Part shown: positions 26,836 to 38,430 of the stretch, piece by piece | Layout: the number at the start of each line of letters is the position of its first letter | Position numbering within the stretch: the stretch's first letter is position 1 | DNA from: Edolisoma coerulescens | Taxonomy: Eukaryota > Chordata > Aves > Passeriformes > Campephagidae | Assembly (NCBI GenBank): GCA_013397115.1 | Contig: VWZW01004863.1 | Coordinates: 124,001 to 188,000, forward strand | Length of the DNA: 64,000 bases | Reading direction: 5' to 3' | Translations under genes and position numbers: made by a program | Notes under the pieces: generated by a model | Seen by the model: only the letters and a program-made list of their open reading frames with translations | Told to the model about the DNA's origin: nothing | Databases searched by the model: none

Positions 26836-29800
26836 ACATAACAAAGGTTTTTGTATATTTTTATATCAAGATGAAATGAATGTGCAGCCATCATGAATTG
26901 CAGGACTTCAGATTAGTTTAAAGGCAGTGTAAGCATGAAGGTCTTCCTATTAATAGTTTAAGCTCAGGCTATTTTAACTATATCATCAGCTTTTTAAACT
27001 TGCCTTTAGCTCGGAGAGAACTCAACCATTTCACAAAGCTGAGTTTTCAATCAAACCATTCTTATTTCAAAACTCAGCTCCAATCTGGAGAAAAAGAATA
27101 ACGTTTAATTACATACTTCAGTGCACTTCAGAATAGAAATGGGCTTTTGTTAATCACCACTGCAAACTCTCAAACACCACTGAGACTCATGATCATCATT
27201 TTAGGATGAACTAAATCCATGATAACAGGGAAGTGTCTAAATAGAGAAAGCAGAAACCTGAATTTTACTTTGGATAATGTTGGTAGTAAAAAAGCAAAAT
27301 GCCAAGCATCAAAAATTTGGGAGCTTCATTCATTGTTTGCAGAATATTTTAGTACTCATGCTGGTGAACTATAGACAATCATGTTTACTTTCCTTTTCAG
27401 AAGAAATAGCTAGTCTAAAATAATATCTCTTTAAATGAATTCTTATGTTAAGATAGTAGCATCAAATCTTTATTTCTTAACAATCATAATAATGGTTGTT
27501 GGATTTATTTGTCCAGAGTTAAAATAAACCTCAGAGTACATTTGGAAGATATTTTTTAAAAACAAATTGACAAGCAGTGAGCTTTTTGGAGCATGATGTT
27601 AGTTTGTTATCCTTTACAGGAACATGCTTTGAAATGAACAGAGTTTAGGCTCGAAATTCCTAAACAAAATTGAGTTGTTTGACATCTGAGATCCCAACAA
27701 TGACTAGCTATGAGAAAGTGTTTGAAGTATAGTTTACATATACCATGAAAAGAGTCAACTAAAACAGAGGAGATTTGCAAGGAGGAGCAGCAAGCAAGGT
27801 TAGCAGCATTTAAATGTCTGTTAAGTTTGTCAGAATCATTGTGTACATTATTCTGTGTGTGTAAAAAATAAGCAACATAAGAAGACTGTTGAGCACTCAA
27901 TGAAACTTCAAAGTCTCATCTGTGCAGAGCAGGAGAAAGGCCAAAATCTGACAGAGGACTGACAGGTATAAAAAAATCCTTCATCTATACATTAGAATGC
28001 AGGAATATGGAGATAAGCTCCAGGAAACAGTAGAATTTGCTGTTGTTCCTGAAATGAAAAATAACATTTACATTGCCTTACTAAGTAGTAAGCATCTCTT
28101 ACTTTCATAGTTCAGTGTACTACCAATTTTTTACAACTTAAAAAAAACCCCGTAAAAATGAAAGACATGGGGTTACTACACTTTACTGTCATTTTTCATG
28201 GGAAGAAAAAAGTCATGCACAAACCTTCAGGTTATAAGCTGTTCCAGGCAAGGGTTACTCTCCAAGCATTCAGCTGAGACTGGGACTGACATTTCTTGGC
28301 TGGCTCAAAGTTGCCCCTTGTTCAGGACATCATAACACTGGAGTAGGTTTGTAAGCTCCAAGGAGTCAAGGGACAGAAATAGTTTGCTAACCAAAGTAGG
28401 TACTCATAGACCCTGAGCAGGGTTTACTTCTCTCCACTGTCTACTTACAGAGTCTAGACTGCTGATTTAGGTGTTTTGGATTATCCTGCTGAGACCCACT
28501 AATGACACTTTAAGTGTTGCTTTGGTGAAATGAAGTTCCTAACGTAGTCTGAATACTGCAGACAGGCACTGCTCACAAACTTTTCTGGATCTGCACCCAA
28601 AAGCCTCGTCAAAAACTGTGGAAGAACCTTAGTATTGATAGTGAGCTGAATGAAAGAGTCCCTTACACCTAGCTGTTATTGCTGCCTTCCTGTATCTGTC
28701 AGCAAAAGTCTGAAGTAAAACTGGGGTCTCCGAGTGCTGTAGCCACATATAAATAAATCAGCATACATCTGTAGAATTAAGCTGTGATTTATTTAGTTCA
28801 GTTTCCTATTCATGTTTAATATTTTGATCATAAATCTTTCAGATGACAAAGAAAATTACCCATAAATTCCTCTGGGGAGGATGGTCTATTATCATTGCTT
28901 GCAGGACCTCCCACTAGAGAGACAAACCAAATGATGCCACAAAGAATATGCAATCAAGCAAACATTGTGTGGGAACTGTGAGGCAGCAGGGAAATTTAAA
29001 TATATATTCCTAAGGAAGAAAGAACAACAATAATCAGCACATGCACACACACAACAACAAAAAAAAAAGCATCAGCAGAACTGGCTTTAAAACTACTAGA
29101 ATAATTTTGGAGCTATTTTGGCAGAGCTAAAGATGAACAAAATTATAAAGACAGTTCTAATGTGAATGTAGTGAGATTAGAGTGGAATCAAATCTTCTCA
29201 ATTTATGCATTGTCTCACAAACTGGTTTAGAAAAAGCACAATCTATATCTATGTCTGACTTGACATTCCCAAATGTAGAGAAACTGCTCCCAGCTTGGAG
29301 AGTCGCAGACCTGAAAATCTGCAAAAGTTAAAAGTTTGTTCACTTTGTATGCCTACAGACCAGTGAACTGACAGGGTTGTTACTGGGATCTTTAAAAGGT
29401 GTCATGGAAGATGAGAAACATGGTATAAGATTCAGCTCTGATTCAAACATCTACTTCTAAGCAGTCATGATGGAAAGGTTCTGCAAATGGACCAGGGGTC
29501 TAAGCTCCAGTACAGGCAGAGACAATGCAGTCAGCACAGCCCAGGAATCATGGAGAGCAATTCAGCTCATCCTAAGGAAAGCAGATAGCCATGGTCAGCT
29601 CTAGGCTACACTGAGTGTTAAGGATGCCAGTGAGGATAATAGGAGCTTAAACTTTTAAGCCATAGACATGTGGAGTTTTCCATCTAGATATCATTACCTG
29701 TGAGCCAATTCCCTGTCAAAGTGTCTCCTGAGCCAAATACTAACATTCCCGATTCTGTTAATCCTAAAAGGAATTGAACCTGTATCTACTATATTCAAAA

Positions 29801-29879
29801 CCACAGGCAGGAAAAACAAGCAGGGTCTGCAACAGAATTGTGGGATGAATCAGTCTCATGTTACACTTCAGCAGCCCCC

Positions 29880-30118
29880 AATTGCTTTGTGAGAGTGATA
29901 ATTGCACGGAGTAAAGAACTAAGAAAACTCGCCTCAAAGGACTTTGCCATCAGTTCCCACCTGACTACGATGTGCTTATCAGATACGTTCGTGTCTGTGG
30001 ATACCATCAGCTCCTCAGCCTGCGGAATGGGAACGTGTGTGTTTGCATCTGCGGCTGCAGGCACGGGAGGCACAGTTGCTATGCAAAGCCTTAGACAAAT
30101 TGTTCGATCAACAATTTG
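29880..30118. other. CpG-richer islet of unknown origin
   Basis: About ten CpG dinucleotides fall within roughly 240 bp (for example in 'actcgcc', 'gatacgttcgtg', 'ctgcggaatgg', 'aacgtgtg', 'ctgcggctg', 'gcacggg' and 'ttcgatc'), in a region where CpG is otherwise very rare. Other CpG clusters in this window lie inside LTRs, yet I recognise no LTR text here. Frames are open on both strands (plus 29838-30119, minus 29861-30073), but neither product is recognisable. It could be a young insertion, a small unmethylated element or a promoter of a non-coding RNA. Confidence 0.4.
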
Positions 30119-33100
30119 AGCAAGGTGTGGGGGAAAGTGAGAAGAGAAGGAGGAAAACCAACCTTCTTTATTTTAACACTGTTTGGAAATAACTGAGAAG
30201 TAGAACAGAACAAATATCTTCAGCAAAATTATACACGAGTCTGAAAATGCAAACTGAGCAAAGCTGAGCGTTTTCTGAAGTTAATTGAGGTCAACTAGGT
30301 AGCCAAAAGTGAAGTTTTTCTTTTTAAAATAAAAACTTTTTGAATTTTCGTGTTGAAATTTCCTTCAACTTTATGGACAGAAAATTACTCTTTCTCCTAA
30401 AATGAATTTTTGTGAAAGCTATTATCCAGTACAAACTGTGTAAAAATTATTTAATCTACTGAATGCATTTGTTTTAGGACTGGCAGAAAATGTAAAAAGT
30501 AATTCTAGTTCTGCTGAAGAGCATAGCAAAAATTTAATTGACATTAACAGGTTCCACTGACTGATTGGAAGCATTAACAAACAAACAAAAAAATGCTCCT
30601 TGTGATTGCATAATCATATTAAATTACTGAAAAATGTATCAAAACTTAAAGAAAAAAAAATCTTGAGAAAACAATATATCTTGTATCAGCATTCAGCCCC
30701 ATTTCAAAAAAGTTTTATGTAAAAATGAGGGGAACTAAATCCCCCCTAAATAAATTCACTCTGTTAGGGTTTTTATAAATAAATTGAGGACAATTATTTT
30801 TATAGAGAAGTGCCAATATATCAGTGAAATTTTCAGAGGAAAAGCATGACATAAATCAGCATTACCTTCTTAGTTTTAGGTCTGTAAGGCACACTTACTT
30901 CAGTAAGGAAGAGATATGCCATTTGAACTTTGTATTGAATTTCACTTTTATTTTAGAACTTGATATTTTGTGTTACAGGGGTTTTATCACATGGGAATGC
31001 AAAGACATGAAAATGAAATGGAGTACTGTGTAAGTACCTATTTTGTTTTTCAAGTTTGTCTACATTAAGAAATATCTACACTTTCATTTTTCAATCCAAA
31101 TAATAAAAATAAATTTTACAGTGTCAGAATTTCCTGTGAGATAGAAATAAAGTTTTTGAACTAATTATACTAATAAGAATGTAAAGACATTTTATTCACT
31201 CTCCATGTTCCCACGACGCTAAAAATATATCTGTTTATCTGAAACTGTTGAATGCTTCATTAAAATTACAACAACAAAAAAATCTATAGTTGAGATATCT
31301 TTTTAATTCTTCTAACATTGAACAAACGAAGGAACAAAGAACAGTTATATATCCAATGATGTTACTCTCTTTGGGTGGAAGATAGATTTCCTAACAATTA
31401 TTGAATTCTTTAAAAAGCAATTGAAATTTTCTGCCCTTTCTACGGGAAAATGTAATTTTAATTGTTCTTACTGACAGCATGTGTTAGAAAACAAAAGTGA
31501 TATAGCATGGACTATCTTGATTTAGCTGCTTCAGAGTACAGGACAATTGTTCTTGTAGATTCTCTTTTAACCACACTGTTTATTTTAATAAGACTATTTT
31601 CCGGATAGGAAATCTTGCAATTTTTTTTCACAACCATCTAGTGACAGGAAAGTCTTATTTGAATTTGGTGTGCTTGATGTTACTGAGAAAATGTATTTGC
31701 ATGCCACATCTATGATGGTTTAGAAGGTTATTATTACCAGAGGTCTGACTGTGTCATATTATTGGTGCATTTTTATTTGATATAAAGATATATTCCCTGT
31801 ATTGCAATAAAGTGGCAAGAGTATGTGCTCTGAATTATATTGATCAACTATATTCACTCAGTTATATTGAAAAAAAAAGAAAAAAGAACTTGGAATTTGA
31901 GATCAATAACCTGTAACCATCACCAGAAAACAAAGCAATAAGTTCTATATTGCACACTTTTCTCTTGAATTGTCACTATAATTCTCTTACACCTCAAAGG
32001 GTATAGGAGATAAGATAAAGGAACTAAAACTTTCATAAAACACATATTCTCCCCAAAATATGGAACCAGATTGAAGATATTTAGGTTTTGGGATAAAACC
32101 TTTTGGTCTTAATCATGGTCATCAATTACTCCAAAAAAATTCAGAACTGCTGACTGTGACACAGAATTTTACATGGAGAATAAATCCAGCCTATCCAAAT
32201 GATGTGAAAGAGGCAAAGAGCTTCTTAGTGTAGGTGGAAAGAATTCTGCTTATAACGCTAAATATACATGAACATTTCTGAACTAGAAAACACTGTGAAA
32301 TGCAAAAGGTTCTGTGACAGACTTGCAGTTTTCAAGATTGAGCTGTGAAAGATACATATTTAATTTAAAAGTCAAAGCTAATAAAACTCTGAAACAACAG
32401 TTTAGGTAAAATACGTGGAAAAGTGCAAGAATAACACCTCACATTAAAACCACAATTCTTTATTATCTGACTTGATTTGCTCAAGAAAAGCTGGTTTTCT
32501 TGCTCACTTTAATACAATAATTTTGATAGATTAAAATTGTGAAGCTGTTGGACCCCTCTCACATATTTGATCAGTGTAATTATATCATTTCTTCCAAAAT
32601 TTGTTATTTGTCTGTAACAAGATTAAAGCACCTGCTGTTACAAGCTTTTAATTCCAATTACACTGATGGGAAGTTCACGTTCTTCAGCTACTCAGCACAA
32701 ATCTGTTTAAAACAGAAAAAACCAGAATACCTGACTGACATCTGGGAATGCCATTATGGTCTGATTAATAAAATTGTGTTGTGATGTCATTACAGACATA
32801 CAACAAAAATCTTTGAAAGAGGCATTACCACACACACAAATTGAGCACAAATCTTTAGTAGCAAAAAAATTTGGGGAATTACTCTGGCAGTTCTACCACT
32901 GATGAAGCTTTAGATAAAAACACTCAGATATATCTCTATAAAAACACACCATTAATTTCTGAACTCTTGATTACAGAGTACTTTAGGTGGAAAAAATGAA
33001 AATTATATACTTATGAGTTCACATTAGAAAGCTAAGCTGGGTTGGCTTTTGGGGTTTTTTTTTTTGTTTTTTGGGGGACTTTTTTTGAAGATACAATTGA

Positions 33101-35802
33101 TTCAACTGGTTATAATGGTTAAGGAATATGCTGATGTCAAAAAGTGCCCAAAAATGGCTTATGAATTGGACCTTTGAAACCTGAGCAACGATGCTTGGTT
33201 TTGGAGCTAGTAGATACACTTGTAATTTGGAATTGGTAGAAAATTCCAGCAATGTTCTGTTCATTCTCCATATAAAGTCTAAGTGTTGTCACAGATCCTA
33301 GCTAAGAACAAAAAAAGCCATGTTTGTAAAGATAAAAGACTTGGTATTTCTGGTGTGATACAGCCTTTAGGCATTGTCATACTCAAATCAGGCAGATTAA
33401 AAAAATAAATTTTCAAACTCGTATGTCAATCACATACTGAGAGTCACATGTAGATAGCAAATTGATACCTACAGAACTCTCTCATGTGTTTACATCCTGG
33501 AAATATATAGTGGAAATTTTGCAGAACTTTTACCACAAAACTTACCTGCAAGTAGATTCATACTAAGAAAACTCCTACAGACATCTCAACCCAAAATCTG
33601 TCTTTTCTCACGCTGTTGGTAGGTGTGTCTGCATGCAACAGAGTTCTGCAACCATAGGTTCTTACATATAAATAAAACCCTTCTCCCACATGCAAAGGAG
33701 CAAGATTTAAGTCCAATAATTCTTAATAAAAGTAGCAAAAACATTACTGTACAATACTATGCACAAATCAAGGATAATTTTTATTCCATATTCACAAAAG
33801 TATACTTTTGTCTGAGACACTTGTGTCTGCCTTCAATGACTCAAAGGCAGCTATTGAAGAAAATTCTCAATAAAGACAGCATGCTCTGTACCTCTTGTAT
33901 TCAAGAGTAAGAATTCTAGAGGACAGAAGAGGAAAAAAGAGTACCCTAATGTCTCAGTGATCTTGAAAACACAGGGCAGGGAACTGAACCTTCAACAAGT
34001 GTATGAAGTATGTGACAGGTCTGCAGCAATGATGTATTGGGTAGGGTGTGTTCACTTCAATATTCTAGGATAAATTACTACCTGGATGATTAGGTATTAC
34101 TGGCAGAAAAAACTTACAATCTGTAACATTGCTACAGCTGAAAACATAAGGAGTGAGAGTAAATATGGATGTTAATTTATTATAATTTCAAAGCCATACA
34201 TACGTTTGTCCTTTTAAAGTCAAAAATTAGAATACAGCGGTGCTGTACTAAATATTACAAAAATGTGTTTTGTGGCAGAAATTTAAAAAAGCAGTTGGCA
34301 TTATTTTAACATAAAGAGTTCTGCAGACATATCTTAATATCTATTACAGTTTTCAGCTAAACATTGTAAAATGGATTTCCGTTAAAAGTACTCAGCAGAA
34401 ACATTACTGTACTGTTGAATAAACTGTTTCTTGTGATCTTTTCCTGACTTTCATCTACTAATTGTGGACTCATTCCTCAAAATAGTAATAATAATGGCCT
34501 TGTCAAAGTGTTGTTCCTAAGCAATCGAACATAAAGATACATGCAATTATTCATTGCCTTCCCAACTATTTCAGCTCTGCAGGGAAGGACACAATGTCGT
34601 TGTCAGCAGATGTAATTATTACATGTTCTCCTTCCCAAGGTGCATCATGGTAACCTATGATAAGCTAAACTTATAAAGTATCAGCAACCAAAAGAGTTAA
34701 CATGTGGTAATGTACGTCTTACGTGCTCCAAAAATCAAAATAGAAATGTCAAGGGCAGTTTGAACCAGTATAAGACGTGGAGACAATTGTTTTGTTGACA
34801 TTCAGTAATAGAAATGCTTGCCTCTCCTCTACTCTCCTGAATAAGATTTGATGAAAATAGTTACATTGACAAAAGGGTACCACGGAAGGGACATTATACC
34901 ATCCTCTGACATCTGAAATAGTGGCTTTTCTCAAGAAATACTGACCATATGTTCCCATATAAGCTAATGTTAGGGTTGGAATTGCAGAGATGAAAATAAA
35001 TACGGGCTTTTTTCAACTTCCTTTCCTCCTTTTTAATTTTTTCGTTAGTTACAAGTGGATATGGGTTATGGGGTATGATAAATATGGTTGCTTCACCTGA
35101 CAGTCATATGTCTCTTCAGAGCATCTTTTTCCTTTGAAGTATATTTCAGTTTTCTAAAACAAATTTGGGAATGGTCAGGAAATAGAATACAGAAGTAATG
35201 ATATCTATGGTAATCCATTATAACAAAGTGTCTGTTTCTCCTGGAGTCAGAGGAGGAACAAGCACTAAGTGCGTGCCATAGTCACTGAAATCTACTGAGT
35301 TAGTCAGCCTTTCAACTAAACAGCTAATGACTTACTGTTTAGGTGAGGACTATGAAACATGTTCAAGCTCACTTCTCTACATCATTTGATACATTTGGAG
35401 AGAGATTTGAGAGCAAACTTAAGTTGTCTAAACTAATCTATGCTGCCTCAACTGTGTACCTGAAGAAATTGTGCATTGCTGGTGGATGGTTTACCCCGCT
35501 CCAAAACAGTGGGGTAGATGGTATGAGGAGCACTGTGCCCATTTTGCTCTCTATTCCTGTCTTGCACAGGGAGCTTAGGCAGTTAGTTTAGACTAGTTGC
35601 CTTAGCTTTGGATGACTGAAATTGTGTAAGATGAATCCCATTCCTGGTCATCTTCTGTCAAAATGATTGCTCACATCCCCAGGGATGGCCAGGGAAGAAC
35701 ATGACAAACTAAAACTTTATTTCTGTAGCAAAGGTACAATAGCCAACATTTTTAACAGAAACATTTCTGAAAATATTTTATAAAGTTGCTTCTCTAACAC
35801 TT

Positions 35803-35825
35803 GGGGGGAGGGGGTGGGGGGAGGG
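35803..35825 (+). other. Strong G-quadruplex-forming tract
   Basis: The plus strand has G runs of 6, 5, 6 and 3 separated by single bases (A, T, A). Four runs of at least three G with one-base loops are the classic pattern for a stable parallel quadruplex. No gene or recognised repeat adjoins it. Confidence 0.75.
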
Positions 35826-36354
35826 AAGAGAATGCAATTCTTTTGATATTAAGACCAAAGACAGTTTCTATCTGAAAAGCTTTTGTGTCCATATATATTA
35901 CCATATACCTAAAATGACTATTTCACAAAAACCTATCTTTCCTATAATTTGTAACTGGCAGAGAAACTTTCTCAGGCTCAGCAGAAAAAAAACCCCAGAG
36001 TTTAAATAGTTGTATACAGTGAGTTACCCACTCCTGAGGAAAGGTTCTTGTACAGGCCTATTGGACCACTGTTTGACTGACTGTGATAACACACGCAGTG
36101 CACACTCTAGAAATCCTAATAGCTACGTGGCATGTTGGACCACCAAAACTGATCTGCCACTCCCTTCCTCATCTGGACAGGGATAGAAAATACAGAGAAA
36201 GGCTCATGAGTTGAGATAAGGACAGAGAGAGATCAAGCACCAGTTGCCATCACAGTCAAAACCAGACTCAACTTGGGGGAAATTAATTTAACTTGTTGCC
36301 AATTTAATCAGTATAGGGGAGTGAGAAATAAAAACTAAATCTTAGAACACTTTC

Positions 36355-37090
36355 CCCCATACCTCCCTTCTTCCTTGGCTCATATTCATTCCCTGTTTCT
36401 CTAACTCTTCTCCCCAGAGCAGCCCAGGAGGACAGGGAATGGGGGTTGTGATCAGTTCATCACACATCACCTCTGATGGTCCTTCCTCCTCACACTCTTC
36501 TCCTGCTCTGCCGTGGGGTAACTCCCACAAGAGACAGTCCTTCATGAACTTCTCCAACAGGAGTCCTTCCCATGGGCTGCAGTTCTTCATGAACTGCTCC
36601 AGCCTGGGTCCCTTCCATGGGGTGCAGTCCTCCAGGAACAGACTGTTCCAGCATGCGGGTCCCACAAAGGGTCACAAGTCCTGCCAGCAAACCTGACCCA
36701 GTGTGGGCTCCTCCCACCATGGCTCCACAGGTCCTGTCAAGAGCCTGCTCCAGCATGGGCTTCCCACAGGGTCACAGCCTCTTTTGGATATCCACCTGCT
36801 CCAGAATGGGGTCCTCTAGAGGGTGCAGGTGGATCTCTCTTCCACCATGTACCACGGGCTGCAGGGGCACAGCCTGTCTTAACGTGTCCTTTACCATAGA
36901 CTGCAAGGGAATTTCAGCTTCGGCATCTAGAGCACTTCCTCCCCTCCTTCTTCGCTGACCTGGGTGTCAGCCAGACTGTTTCTCTGGCATATTCTCACTC
37001 GTCTCTTCCAGCTGCTGTCGCGCAGAAGTTTTTTCTCGTTTGTTTGGGTTTTAGGAGTTACCCTTTTGTTTTCCTTTTCTCTTAAAGAAT
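36355..37090 (-). mobile_element. Avian ERV-like interspersed element, left part, with internal 45-bp repeats
   Basis: The text matches an abundant avian repeat that I recognise by its recurrent 'ccatgggctgcag' phrases and its end block 'gagcacttcctcccctcctt', 'gttggcatattctcactc'-like. Between 36520 and 36680, units of about 45 bp repeat, each with a 'ttcatgaac..ctccag' core and a 'catggg.tgcag' end; weaker units continue to about 36910. On the minus strand, 36342-36665 is open and shows a matching 15-residue repeat (for example LEQFMKNC followed by LEKFMKDC), then an acidic stretch. This is decayed retroelement sequence and not a host gene. I am not certain which retrovirus-like family it belongs to. 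The element resumes after the LTR insertion at about 37601. Confidence 0.65.
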
Positions 37091-37227
37091 TTTTCCCATA
37101 CAGGCAGCTAGGAGACAAATCACAGAGTACTTAAGAGAGACAAAAGGACCTGGCCAGAGGGAGGGAGGGTCTGCGAGCTGCCTCTTTTTACTTGGGGTTG
37201 GGTGCGGGCCCTGGCGCGGGGTTCTCT

Positions 37228-37269
37228 NNNNNNNNNNNNNNNNNNNNNNNNNNNNNNNNNNNNNNNNNN
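37228..37269. other. Assembly gap (42 N)
   Basis: Forty-two undetermined bases fall in the most GC-rich part of the inserted LTR, between 'ggcgcggggttctct' and 'cacccctgcctgctgtgacc'. Frames that run through it are not interpretable. The true gap length may differ from 42. Confidence 0.98.
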
Positions 37270-37399
37270 CACCCCTGCCTGCTGTGACCGTCACTGCGCG
37301 GAAGGGGAAGGTGCCTGCGGCCGAGAGAGGCTGGCACTGGGTTACTGGTTCTGTTCTGTTGTTACTGCCATAGTTACTGTTGTTGGTTGCCTTGTTGTT

Positions 37400-37443
37400 T
37401 ATATATAGATATATATATATAGAGAGATATATATATATATACA
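37400..37443. repeat. TA-rich microsatellite inside the LTR
   Basis: The interval is an imperfect (TA)n array interrupted by 'gata' and 'gagaga'. It replaces the ordinary AT-rich sequence that related LTRs carry just before their 'aaaggactgttattcc' block, so it appears to have grown within the element. Confidence 0.85.
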
Positions 37444-37599
37444 TAAAAGTAAAGGACTGTTATTCCTATTCCTCATATCTTTGCCTGAAAGCCCTTAATT
37501 CTAAAATTATAATAATTCGGAGGGAAAGGGGGTTTCATTCTCCATTCCAAGGGAGGCCCCTGCCTTCCTTAGCAGACACCTGTCTTTCAAACCAAGACA

Positions 37600-37745
37600 T
37601 CGTTTTTAAATTCATTATCCCAGAGGTGCTAACACTGTTACCGATTGTTGCAGCCTTGGCTGAGACATAGGGGAAGCATCTAGCAGCTTCTCAGAGAAGT
37701 CACCCCTGTAGCTCCTCCCTTGCTTTTCCACATAAAGCCAATACA
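37600..37745 (-). mobile_element. Continuation of the interrupted ERV-like repeat
   Basis: Directly after the LTR end, the text resumes with 'cattatcccagaggtgctaa', 'gggaagcatctagcagcttc', 'cagagaagtcacccctgtag' and 'ccacataaagccaatacaaa'. In the avian repeat recognised at 36355-37090 these follow that element's 'cttcttaaa' stretch. The two parts therefore formed one element before the LTR inserted between them. The right boundary near 37745 is where recognisable similarity stops. Confidence 0.6.
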
Positions 37746-38280
37746 AACTCTTGGAAAAATACTGGCCTATTCAGCACACATTACTGCTTATTATCGACAT
37801 TTGTTCTATATAATATATATATTCTAATAACATTGGTATTTTGCCAGACAGGAAGACATTATGCTAAAGCCCTATGGTACAGGAGTGAGGCTCTGTAAGG
37901 CTTTGACAGAGCTGAAGAATCTGAGAGATTTAAGGTATTGTTATGTCTTTTAATTCTGAACAATTTTGGAGCTGAAAGGAGGTCTTGGTATAAATCAATG
38001 TCTTCCAGTGATCTTCACAGGTCATGATAATCTCACTGGACTGTTTGATGCAATATTAGGCTTCCCTAAAATTCTTTAAGCTATAGGCCCATATCAAGGA
38101 ACATTTTTGTCTGGCCCCAGGCAACTGTACCATGCATAAGGTACCCCTTACACTGGCATTTGAAAGGAAGTTGTCTTCCACACTTCTTCATGTACCCTGG
38201 GATGGCTCTTCAGATATTCCAGTGACATAAAGGTGGGAGCAGTGACTTCAGTCAGGCCACAGAGAAGGATTACAGATTTT
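37746..38280. other. Unremarkable spacer
   Basis: Around 535 bp between the ERV-like repeat and the ATCC microsatellite show no gene or repeat I recognise. Confidence 0.55.
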
Positions 38281-38340
38281 ATCCATCCATCCATCCATCC
38301 ATCCATCCATCCATCCATCCATCCATCCATCCATCCATCC
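38281..38340. repeat. (ATCC)15 microsatellite
   Basis: Fifteen perfect tandem ATCC units directly adjoin the tail of a minus-strand CR1. Read on the minus strand it translates as a run of Met-Asp-Gly-Trp, which is an artefact of the repeat. Its length and purity make it a likely polymorphic locus. Confidence 0.98.
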
Positions 38341-38430
38341 AATCATGGAATAGTTTAGGTTGAAAGGGACCTAGTCCATCTAGTGTAACCTTCACTGCAG
38401 TAAGCAGGAACATGATCAACTAGATCATCT
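38341..38430 (-). mobile_element. CR1 LINE, very short 3'-end fragment
   Basis: The plus strand shows 'aatcatggaatagtttaggt', 'tgaaagggacctagtccatc', 'cttcactgcagtaagcagga' and 'caactagatca', which is the reverse complement of the last 90 bp or so of a CR1. Its tail runs straight into the ATCC array, suggesting the microsatellite grew from the CR1 3' terminal repeat. Confidence 0.78.

Larger units (their letters stand above)
26836..36340. other. Long AT-rich non-coding stretch, no gene recognised
   Basis: Over 9.5 kb I see no recognisable interspersed repeat or exon apart from two local oddities listed separately: a CpG-richer islet at about 29.88-30.12 kb and a G-run tract at 35.80 kb. The region is rich in TAAT-type words and A/T runs. 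Some of it may be conserved non-coding DNA, but conservation cannot be judged from one sequence. Confidence 0.55.
37091..37599 (+). mobile_element. ERVL-like LTR inserted into the older repeat, 3' part clear
   Basis: The 3' half matches a songbird LTR type, with 'aggactgttattcctattcc', 'atctttgcctgaaagccc', 'ttataataattcggaggg', 'ttctccattccaagggagg' and a terminal block 'cagacacctgtctttcaaac' ending in agaca at 37599. The expected end, CA preceded by a short inverted repeat (tgtctt...aagaca), is present. The 5' edge is unclear: no TG start or target duplication could be fixed, so the left limit is approximate and the LTR may be truncated. A GC-rich core is lost in the N gap, and a TA microsatellite lies just before the 3' block. 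The older repeat continues on both sides, so the LTR arrived later. Confidence 0.65.

Noticed and set aside
37082..37444. Frames running through the N gap
   Set aside because: They include undetermined residues and a TA microsatellite, so they carry no evidence of coding.
38148..38342. Protein with a Met-Asp-Gly-Trp repeat on the minus strand
   Set aside because: It is only the translation of the (ATCC)15 microsatellite.
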